Shown here: positions 26,701 to 38,700 of the stretch, in pieces
Position numbering within the stretch: position 1 is the first letter of the stretch
How the letters are laid out: each line of letters begins with the position of its first letter
NCBI RefSeq assembly: GCF_910592395.1
Contig: NC_088313.1
Location: forward strand, 16,880,437-16,944,436
Length of the DNA: 64,000 nucleotides
Reading direction: 5' to 3'
Origin: Lineus longissimus
Lineage: Eukaryota > Nemertea > Pilidiophora > Heteronemertea > Lineidae
Translations under genes and position numbers: made by a program
The notes under the pieces: model-generated
Told to the model about the DNA's origin: nothing
The model's database searches: none
Seen by the model: only the letters and a program-made list of their open reading frames with translations

Positions 26701-29700
26701 AGAACATTCTTGATTTTTTGTTTAAGTTGAATCTTATTCTACGTACCAGGTTTGCCGTTCGATTCACAGGCCAAGGAACAGGAGAATAATTTGGACAGGA
26801 TTGAGGCAGCAGCATCTCATTATCATACTTGATGGTGTCGTCTAAAGCTTGCTTTGATTGGCTGGAACAGGTGGACATCTTCTGTTTGGCACCAAGGTCC
26901 GCTGTGACGTAGTTCCTGTCAGAATGATCGAGTTTGGAAGTGAGACGTAGAATTGCATGAATAATCTTACATGTTTGAAAGCGTACGTGTTATATCTCTG
27001 AGTTAGGTGTTTTTATGGCAAGAAAGTTCAAGACTGGACGAAGATGCATATTGAAGGGCCGATATGATGCCTTTGTGCACAGAACAGTTGATCTTCCAAA
27101 GCACCCTTTCTGTCACGGCTGCTAGTATAATAAATGAAAATGGTATACTTACATACAGAGTTTATCTTTATTCCTTTCATTAACCAAGTCGTGGGTGACA
27201 TTATGGAGGGCGTTTGACAGCTCTGCAGCGGCCTCCTTGACATTACATGTTGACGGCTCCGTTAGGGGCCTTTGATTCGTAGCTGCACATTTAGCAGCAA
27301 GGGCCTTCTGTGTCGCCTTGCCCATCTTCGTGATAGTGGCCATCTGTGTGGCGTTACACATGGACGTGTTCTTGAGGATAGTTGCCATATCGGGTGCATA
27401 TTTGCTTCAGGCAAGACATAAGACAGAGTTTATGAATATGATAGATACTATTTCAGGGTCCAGTTTTTCAGAATAGGTTAGTCGCTGTCGTACGTTATCC
27501 ATCACTTCTGCATACCGTGAGGTGAACTGACAGTGATCTCACTGATTGTCTTGTTGGCACCTACTAGTATTTGATCAAGTTCGTAAATATTGGTGATTCT
27601 GTCAATCTACCCTCAATAGCTCCAGTGGCCAATGTATCAAATCAGCGGTACCTACCTACATATAGTAGTCCAGTCATACGTTTTATCTGGCATGATGTTA
27701 TTCAATGTTCTAGTGTAATTCTGCAACAACTCGTAGTTATCGCTCACTTGACAAAAGTCTAGTTCCTGAAATATTAGTAGAGTTAGAAACTCGTTTACCG
27801 ACGAAGTCATATTCCTCTTACAGAGTAACAAAAACTGCCTTCAATGCTACTTTGGTTACATCACTGTAGGTTAACTTGTCGAGCAACAAGTTGACTAGAC
27901 CTCCAGAAGCAGACACAATGTGAATGATAATGGGAAGTATCATTTGTTTATACAAGGACTGATGGAATGCGAAACTTAACTCTTCCAGTTGCTGTTAAAT
28001 GAACACCGGTTAGCTACATGTAAGTGCTTTTGTCTCTTAAAATAATCTGCAGGCAAAAGTACGACTTTGACTTCTGGTGGTCATAAAACAGAGAATAATG
28101 GAATCAAACTGTATTTACCATGAGTGTTTTCCACTTTGGCCACTTCAGAGAAGAACAGGAACTGTTAAAGATTGCCCTCGGGTAGGTGAGAGCCTGTGCC
28201 ACGCGGGCCTTAGTCACTTCTTTACAAGGTTCTACCATGGGTTCAATGTATTTAAGGATGTCTTCGAATTTCCTTGAATGAAGAAGATTATGCCATTACC
28301 GATTGCTCAGGTAGCTAATTGTCATCTCTGGTAACTGTGTCAAACATTCATATTCTAAGATGCTTCAAGTGGTTTTAGAAATCGAGAGAAACTTCATCAC
28401 CCATTTATGTCTTACTTGCAAGCTCCCTGAGATGGCTTCCCGGAAGTAGTCCGGGTGAGAAGAACCTTGTACTCAAACTCTAGATACTTGTTTAAGAGAT
28501 CTGTAGCCTTCTTTGGGTTACATCCGGCAGGCCCTAAAGAATTAAACAGTAAAATGAAGTTTATGTCCTGCAAACGTGACGTCTCAAAACAATTGAAGTT
28601 GGGGGTTGAATTCGAAGTTGTTTTGGCTCTCACCAATTGCAGCAAGGCGTAGGTTACTTAACTCTTCTTTCAGTGTAGTGTTAAAATGCTGCAATTTGGT
28701 CATCTATGATGAACAAGGCTGGTATATCGTTGAGTTTCATTTTCAAAATAACATTACCCCATTCATTTGGGGAAATTCGGAATATTAAGGGTTGACGTAC
28801 TTGTTTCGTTGTCTTTCATGATGCTGTAAAACCGATCTTTACATGTCACCAGTACGTTATTCTCAAGAGCAGAGAAGTGCGAATTCATACGGGCTATCTG
28901 TTCATTGGTGCAGTCCTTCGTTGCGATACTCAAGCATTGCTTCTTCTTTGTTTGATCACTGAGAACAAGAAAACAATATTTTACTTAGAAAATAAAGACC
29001 TCTTCCCGTATGCACACGTACAATCTTGACATGATTCTTGTGAGATAAAGATCTTAGCTAAGAAGAATCGTGAAGAATGTACATGCATATGTACACGAAA
29101 TTGAATAAGGTCTTAACTAAGAATCTTATAAGAATCACATCGGCGTTTCCAACCTGGACGCCTCCTTCTCCATACGCGGCCCCCTCTTCAAATTTAGCAA
29201 AGTTGGTACAATTGAGTATTTTCTTAATTAGCTCTTGCTCTATTTCTGTAGCTCATCAATGTCAAGAAAAAGTATCAATCAATCATTCTCACCCACATGC
29301 GGCTTTGTAAGCATTCACATCCGTAGCTATTGAGGATAGCGTCGTATTACTATACCCGATAAAGCATTTAGCATTCGGCGTTTTGAGGCAAATGTCCTAA
29401 GGAAAAGGTAAATGAGAAATAAAAGCCAAGTTCGAGAACACACAACAAGAAAAATGAATGTTGTTATTGCCAAATTCACCGCACATCCTGTTAATGCCGA
29501 GGTGCAATGTACCGCATACAAAGGAGGATGACCAATGTGGGTTTCTTTTAGCAAGCTCTTGCCTTAATAGCTTAACGTCAATGTCAGTGTTAATCTTTCT
29601 ACACACTTCGAGATATATTAAAAAAACATGGCTGCTGACTTTCATCCAGGCAGTATCGTGTCTGTAGGCCCTTTTTTACGAGCATTACATATTTCTTGTT

Positions 29701-32700
29701 CGGGAATAACATTGACGACGGACCCACCTTGGATATACAGATGCCCTGTGCAGGAAAACAGTCCTCGGTTGTAGAGTTATATACCATGAACGGAAGCGAT
29801 GTTCCGTATGATTTCCCTTTGTCGTTGCTTACGGCAACGATGTAGCTACTTCCGGGCTCTGGGACATCAAATGAAGCTTCACTAAATGAGTTAATCTTTC
29901 CAGGGACTGTTTGGATTTTATTTGTACGATTAGGACCAGAACTTGTCCACTGAAATAATGAAGAGATTGCAAACACATGGGGTTCTAATGGTCTCAACGT
30001 CCCAAAGAGAATAAGAATTGCCAAAAAGACTTTTGAAATTTTCGGTGCAAAATCTTCGAAAGGAGCAAACTCTACTAATTAACTTTACAAGACTGATATG
30101 TAATGTGTTAATGTGTGTATGCTCGTAATAACTCTCCCTATATTTTTATTTTAACTTACCGTCACCTTTTCCAAAGCAACTGTTAGATCCTGATTCTGTT
30201 TCAAGCCGCCGCCATAGAGCTTCCACGACTTGCAGGCCAGCTTGTTGATGTCACACAGCCCTAACTTCTCCAGCTGGGCATTATACGGCAGGAGCTTCAG
30301 ATTTGCCGAGCAGTCTGCGTTTGTCCACGGAGAGTTGCAGTTACATTTACCTGATGAAATATGATGAAATACATGTAGATAGATGTTACCATGGTCGACT
30401 TTAGCATATATAAAGTTGAAAATGCGTAACACTCACATGTACATGTATTTTAGAAGACTGAGGGTAAGAAGTTCACATACCATTGGCACAAACTCCGTGA
30501 CCTGAACAGTCCCTGAGGCAAACCCCCTGCTGGATACCGTTCATCACTGTGACCCCAAGGACGCTCTCTGTTAGAGTGGAATTCGTTGACACCACATTAG
30601 AACACTGTTGGGTATAGGCCGCCAGTGAATCGTAGGAGAAGGTCGTACCACCGGAGAGCTGAAACAAGATTGATGTGGGTTGGTGCAAATGCGCCAGATC
30701 TACGGATCGTTATCAAACATACATAATTTCCGGAAGAAGATATCGTTAAGTAATAAACCTTTTAACGTTAAATCTAAAGAAAAGCAGTTAACAGACCGAT
30801 CATTACACATGATGCAACTCTGCCAGGTTATTGGCAAGTATAACGTCGCCAATCCAAGAATTTCGCCCACTTTTTATGAGACTTATCCCTTAATGAGCGT
30901 CATCAACATATCGGGTATATGTTCTTGTGTTTGACAATTCTGTCGGTTTTGCGCGTGGCTGAGTGAAAAAGCTCAAATTAGAAAGAAACCACAATTCTAA
31001 CAGTACCTTTATATCTTCAATACAGCTGGTCATAGCATCATTAATCAAAGTGACTTGCATGCACGTCTTGACGTAGTTTTTGCCCTGGAGGTATTTATTA
31101 CAGTAATCCTTGGCCTTCTGTTCGGTCCAGCCACCGTTTCCCCACTGTTGTGTCTGAAATATGATTTCCCGTACATATATCAAAATTGCTCGAAAATCTG
31201 TCGTCAGAAACCAAGGATATTGAAGGTTTTCTGCGTCGACCACGATGACGTGTATGATAACACTGGCCATGGTAGTGCGATCAAAACTGCTTACAGGCCT
31301 TACTTTAGTTTCGATACATGCATAGATACCAGCGTCATTAGAAATACTTCTTCTCTTGCAAAAGGAATTAACATCGAGGCATAAGTAATGTTACTTGGTG
31401 CGGGTCAAAAGCCCGCATTCAGATGAAGCAACGAAAGTTTCAAGGCTTGAAGTGTCCATCACCGTAACGGAGAGAAAATCAACATCAACTGTTGGTTGCT
31501 TGATTACTCACTGTTGGTGCGAAGCTCGGGTCGATGACTGTCGCTATATAATCCTGGACGGTTGTGATCTTTCCAAATTTCTTTTCGTAGTCGTTCGTCT
31601 GCGTAATCAAGCTTTTGGTGACGTCCTTCATGTTAGAATCTATCAAATGTAATGGAATCTCCAATAAAACGATATCCAAACTATATGATTCCAGATCAGG
31701 CATTTCCTAACTCGTACAGTTATCGAAATGCCATTAGTAGATTAACTTCTCCGGAAATTAAGACATATGAGTCCCTGGAGGTCACGTAGATTGCTTATAA
31801 GGTATATCCAGTTAGCACGAAACTAATATTGCAGGGAACCGCCCGACGCGCTATACCTCCTAAGATTCCGATTTTCCTCTCGGGACCCATTGGATGTCTA
31901 TTAAACCCCGAAAGTTAATTGAACTGTCGTCTACCTACCCCAGTGTATGTCCTTGAGCATCATCTGGCCACGCGGACCGCAAACAGACGTTTTGTCAACG
32001 TCACACACACAATACGTTGGGTCTGTATCCTTCAGTGTGCCGTCTTGTGGGACACCCTTGAAGATAGCCTTGTCTGGTTGAACCCTGACAACACATGAAA
32101 TATTTACTGCATACAGGCCCTAAGTAGAATACAAATGCGAATAAGAAATCAGAAATTAAATTGGATAGGAAGATGTGACAAATTATTATGCTTGGAGATT
32201 TTTTTTTGCAAGAACCTGGTGGTCTGGTTAAGCTAAATCTGATGACTTTCCGGTGCAGTCATTAGAAATGAATCAAATTATCTTGAGGAGACCTCTTATC
32301 GGTTTTGGTTTAGGGCTGATATTAGTTCCGAATTTTACGGTCTCATTTGCATATCAAACTACCTCAGTGATTGTATGAAGTCAGTCGGATGAAGACTATT
32401 GGCTGGCAATGGGGCCATTTTCCCATCTGGTTTTTGGAGATCGTCATCTTGTTTTCCAGAGTATTTGCCGCACAAACCCGAGGTCTGGCCAAAATCATTC
32501 GCAGAGGGTTTGATTTGTACGCCCATTGTGTTGCTTTCTACTGTGACTGTCACAACAGTGCCTTTGGGAAGGACAACCTGGAGCAAATCGAAAAGATTTC
32601 ACCTTCCGAAGTCCCTGTGGAAATATTGAGGTTGTTCCAAAGTTTCATTCCAAAGAAAATCTATTTTCTTCGGATGAATCAATTTTTCTTAGTCAACAGT

Positions 32701-35700
32701 TTAGACTTAACACGTATAGCAGTATATGACAAGATAAGACAATTCCGTTTTTCCTCTTTAAAAGTATTTGTTTATGTCTTATGTTTTTGTGTTTTTGCCT
32801 GCAAAGAGAAATAGTTCCTCACTCGAAACACTAACTGACGTACCTGCATTCGGCGGCCGAAGTTCTGCTCATAAACAGTCGTTCCTGTGGTCAAATTTCC
32901 TTTGACGAACGCCCATCGCTTAAATGGGAGAGTTTCGTTAAATTCCGTGGAATCTGGTTTTGAATTCGGCGCACTGAACCTCTTGACGTCACCACCTCCG
33001 GGGATCTTGCAACGGTCAAAAACGATGACGTCATCCCCAGATTTAATGGCCACCGCGCAAATGCAGGTTGCAGATGTCTTACATTTGTTGGTAACGATTT
33101 GAACCTGTAATCGAGCGTATAAAAGGTGGGTAAGATGATGATAATGACTCTCATTTGCCTTTCGCTTTAGTTTCCAATAATTACAAAAGTAAGGTCAATT
33201 CTGATATATGAAGTTCGCTATTTTTGTCGACTACAGACCAAACGGACGAATTCCTTTCGGACATCAGACCCGCTCAAAATATAAACAAAGAAGTTAATGC
33301 TGAAATTTACTGTCCAAAGCAAGTCGAAAATGTTCATGTAAGAAACTGCAATAGTGTAATATTGTGGAATGAGTTGGATGACATGAGCCAGTATAGCGTT
33401 AGGAAGGGATAGTAGAAGAAAACTGCATGATAATGATAAGAGCATATTCGTAACCTTCCTGATCTTCACCTCTTTGCCTGAGTTTCGTTCCATCTTTGGG
33501 CGACATGTTATTGAGGAAACAGTGGCAACACTCAGGATTAAAGTAAAACCTACTGGCGTGTTGACGACAATTATTCCTGCTACGACGTAATGAGATGTTT
33601 GGTGATGTGCCTCCATTGCACATCCTATGCCTATTATGTATTTTGTTTGCCAGAAATGGTAACATTGCAAGAGAAATGTACTGACATGAAGTATACAAAT
33701 CTGGAGGTTCGCCGCTTTTTTCGTACATATATTCCTCCCCGTGATAGGAAACGTAATAACGATGAATCGTTCTAATGCAACCAACACAACCAACCAACCA
33801 CAAATTGTGTGGACGGATGTGACGAGAAACTCACAAAGAATACAAGCAACATCAGATGTCAATGCCATAAAAATATCAACACCATTTACCATTGCCATAA
33901 AGTTGACGTACCCGAGAAAGCGAACAGTCAACGCTAAATTATCATACACTGCTAAAGTAGCTAAGAACGAACTATACGATGTCTTCCGCATCTTAACTGA
34001 TACCATGATAAAAAAAGAACATATGTTTCCGACGATGCCACACAAGATACAGGGAGGAAGAAAACATATGCGTATCGTCCTTTCCCATTTTTGAGTGAAG
34101 AGTTGTATTTTACTCTCGAAAACCTGCGCCCAATAATTAGCTTGCCATGATTCCGATATCCTACACGATGCCTTTCGAAGGCCATCACTGTTGCAAGTGA
34201 AGGTGTCTACCGTATTCTTCTCAATTTGTGCCGATGAATCGGTAAGGACACTTCCATAGAACAATGATTGCTGCGAAAATGTGTCTGAGTTTGTGGCGGT
34301 TGTCATGCCATGAACACTTGCGGAACTTGGAGTCGCAACGCACAACGCGATGACCCAAGCCACTATTAACCCCCGAATCATTCCGTTGTGGAGCCAAATT
34401 TGGATCAATATTATTGACACTGTTGAGGATGAACGCTCTTCACTCGTATTCTCATTTAGGAGCAGGCTCGCTTCCGAATATTCTGATCGCGCACTCAACT
34501 CTTCACTCTCATGATCGAATCATCTTTGAGCAGAGCCGTTTTAAGTTGAGAAGACGAAGCTCCTCTCCCAATGCAATGTGCTTTGATATTCGTGCTATTG
34601 CAATTGCTATTTTGCGATTTTACTGGTATCGCGTGTGTTTATCATTATCATCTCGCATTACATGTATCATGAACATAATAACGACAAAATTACGATTTTT
34701 TTTCCAATACACACTACTTTAGCGTCGGCACACCCTTCTGTCGCAATGTGCTACGGTGGGTATAACACGCGTTATATTGTTACTTCTGAAATTGTAATAC
34801 GATAGAATAAAATTAATTTACCTCCGCGTTGTCTATTGAATGCTTGTACATGACGAATATCCCTGAGAGATAGTTCTGATAGTACCTGTAACAGAAATGA
34901 TATTTTAGTTTTCGGACGAGGTTAATTGTCGGAAGTGGTTGGTCCACAGGACTGTGATAGTTTTCATAAACAACTCGTGTACCCCTACCGCACGTATTGT
35001 TGAACCTGATCCGGTACCATGACATAGCGATATCTCAAATAGGTTCTTCAAAAAGCGTACTCAAATGGGTTTTTCGATGACAAATATGGCATATAAGTTA
35101 TTACACCAGAATGTACAATAAATGCTCCTTTTAATTACGTGCAATATCTTTTAGCTCACCTCTGTCATACGGTTCAACAGTATCTTTGAGAATGGAAGTT
35201 GCTTATTGCAATGCTACAGTACTTACAGGCCGTCAAATGACGTCATATGGGGATCCCCAACTGCTTGGCATAAACCAATGGCATCCTTGTCTATGACAGT
35301 TGCTTCTTTGCTGCTGATGTCACGTGATGCAATGACCTTCCCACCAACGACTTGCTTGTACTTCAGAATAAAGTTCCTTTTCTGTTGGCCATCCATCTTG
35401 CCGTCAATAGAGGCCACCACTGGTACTGTTTGTTCTGTCTTGTAGGTAGCGTTGGTCAATGTGAAGGAGCAGTAGTCACTGGCGTTGGCGACGCTATATT
35501 TTCCTATGACCGCCTGCGGAATTGGCTGCTTTGTTGTTATAAACCTGAATTAAGGTGAATGAGGAAACGCTTATGTGCAGGTGTTATCCGATGTTGTACC
35601 GACTGCGACTGATGTGATTAGTAATAGACTACGGCAAGATAGAAAGACGAGGCAACAGATTTGTGCATAAGGTACCTCAATGCATCCTTGTGCTGCATGG

Positions 35701-38700
35701 TAACGAATGAAGAGGTACAGTACAATGCGAGTCTGTATAATTATATCAATCGAAGACATTGATTCAAAATGGCCAAGAATTAACAGATAAGCTTACTTGG
35801 GAGGCAAATTGTTCTGTATTGCAAGATTGATATCAATCTTGCAGTCTTTGATTGTGTAGCAGAGAGCGACAGGATTGGTCAGGAACCTGACGGGAATGTT
35901 GGAAGCGTTGCCTCCTTCAGCCATGCTGATGTTCATCATGTTGATATGAGCCTAGAAAAGGAGATATCGGTTGAGTATTGTAATCACAGGTTTTTGATGA
36001 TGTAATCGAATCGAGAGTGAAATCGACGGGAAACCTTCATAGGAATCCTACTTGCCTTCAGCGCAGATGGAAAGTTTGGCCATGTCCATCCGACACATTT
36101 ATTCTTCAACAATGACTGGTACACAGTCATAGCATCCTTAGCTCCGTTGAGGTGGTCGTCAGTACATATCTTCATTGTGCCGTAGGCCTTGTTTAGAGCG
36201 AGAGCAAGAGCACTAAAGAAAGGAAAAAATCAACGTTATTTCTAACTTTCATACGAATCCCGTTATATTCTGAGGGGGGGGGGGCGGATAAACATCATTA
36301 CTTGATGTATCGTTATCATGAAATGTGTTAGACTTGACAACTGACAATTGAGAATGAGAATTGAGAATTCATTGCTTACCTACAAAGCTGCGCGAGGTCA
36401 GTTTTCCCTGTAATGCCATCGAAAAGCGATCTATCTGCGAAACGTACCATCCAGTCATTAGCAGCTTTCGTGGAGCATAGCGGGTGTTCTGATGATGAAA
36501 CAAAGCTTAACTCGAGAACAACAGTTCATACATCATAAAATAATAGAGTGAAGAATGATACAAGCATTGACTGTAATCCTTCTATTGAACGCGAACAGAT
36601 GATCTGTGCGTGAGTAAAAAGAAGGGGACGTGTATGGAGAAGGAGAAGGCGACGGGACGGTTTTTCGACGAATAAAATGACGAAAAATTCCAATTCCTAC
36701 GTTTTCTTGTTATTCATCAGAAATACAATATGGAAAGTGTTACTTACGAACTGACATTGCTGTCGCTGAAAAAATATTGAAATTAAATGAAGTTAGAAAA
36801 TCAAGGCATAAAACTTTAACTTCAGAATTGTTAATGTCTGTAGCTTTACGCTTTACGCATTACAGATTAGTATGCTACACGACTGTTTTGATATCAGAAG
36901 GAAACGTTAGTAAAATATGTTTTAGTTTCTAACGATGATTTACTGTTGCAGTAAAGGACTCTGGGAGGGCTGAGGGTAGGACATACATAACTAAACGATA
37001 AGAATGGTCGCATCACTTTTAAATTTATCGGATCAAAACAGCCACTTGGAATTTCTCCAGGTGAAAACTAAATTGATAGCTTACCACTGCAGGCTTTCTT
37101 GGCTCCATTAATGAGTTTGCCCTCCTCCGCAGACATTGAGCTGTAGGCAGCGTCAGCCTTGCAGGCAGCAGTCGCTTTAGAAGTGCACATTCCGGCCGCG
37201 AATGCGCCAACTCCCCTGAACACAAATTATCGAGAAACAGTAACATATGATGTTAAACAAAGCCAACCTTCATTACAATAAATTTAATGCGCCGCATCTT
37301 AATTTATATATTTTACCAACGAACTAAATTTTGCTCTGTGTTCATTTCTAAAGAATTCTATTTGTTATATATTTTTTCAAAATTTGATCTTACTTGATTT
37401 TTTTGTATTACACTTGTATCGTATGAAAATGTTAGAATTGAATCAGTGCAGTATGACTGACGTCTCATTGATCTTGATAGTCCTATCAAGAGTGTAACAC
37501 CAATGGTCTCACCCGCAGAATGTCGCACTCCCTGCTTTATTCAAGTAAGCTGTAGTCATATCAGCTGAAAGCTTCCTGATACAGCCCATGGCCGGATCCT
37601 GTCCACACGCGCTCATGCCTGCAACGAATTTCATTTCAAATAAATACTTTACCATGTCAAAGCAAAGCGCACTTTACCAACCAACGAAGTGCAATAGCGA
37701 ATAGTTTATAATGCGTTCTTACTTGGTGAACATTGATAATTAGTCGATGCGGTATATCCATCCAGTGAAGCTCTCACACCCTGTACGACGTCTGGATGAC
37801 AGCCTGCTGTCAAAGACATGCTAGCTGTGGCCATGTTTTTCACCCCTCTGAAAGAAAATGGAATTTCATAATTAAGATTATCAGCTTTTATCCAAAACTC
37901 GGCTTTTATGCAAACTATTCCTTAGAAGTTAAGTATCGGTGCGATTTTTTCTTAAATAAATCTCAAGTCATAAATCTGAATGTACTTGCACTCACCCACA
38001 CACGGAAGCCGTGGGTTTCACAGTTTTCATGGCCGCCACGGAAGCAATGACGTCATCGATACTCTTCCGGATAGCCGTGATGTCACATGTTTCCGTGTAG
38101 GCACCACACCCACTTATCTTACTAGCAGTTTGCGACGTGAGGCTGCGAGAAGTCGACCTGTAGATCTCAGGACACCCAAGCACCTGGGATTCTGTGCAAC
38201 CGTATGCCATTCCCCGTTGCCTGTAAAATAGATCCATCATTTTTATCAATCAATCACTAACTCCTTCCAATCGATCAGCACCAAATGTTTCAAATCCTTG
38301 TAATGGTCCTTTGATGAGTTGAATTCTAATTCCAGAGCAGTTGGCCCGCAAAAATTCTATATGTGCATCACCATCGCCACGCACTTTAAACCAAATTATT
38401 ACGACATCAAAACGAGATTGATATTTGTTAACTTACGAGCATCCAGCGGTTCCTTTGGTGGGGTCAAGGGCAACGGCCTTGAACTTTGACAGACACGACC
38501 CAATCGCCCCTTCGTCGGGGCTACACGGTCCCAGGATGGTATTCTTCATCACGGCGGGGCAGGCCGTGCCTATGGCGTTCAAGTTCACCATGTTTTGGTT
38601 GTAAGCGTATGCTTGCATTAATGTTGGACACGTAACCAGTTTCTGTGTGAAGGCACTGATGGCCGCTTGAAGGGCACTGTAAAAATGTGTTAGACGTCAT

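Noticed and set aside
32578-32640. Acceptor AG near 32638 as the start of exon 22
   Set aside because: It leads into an in-frame TGA before the VWD sequence; the AG ending at 32578 restores an open, conserved frame.
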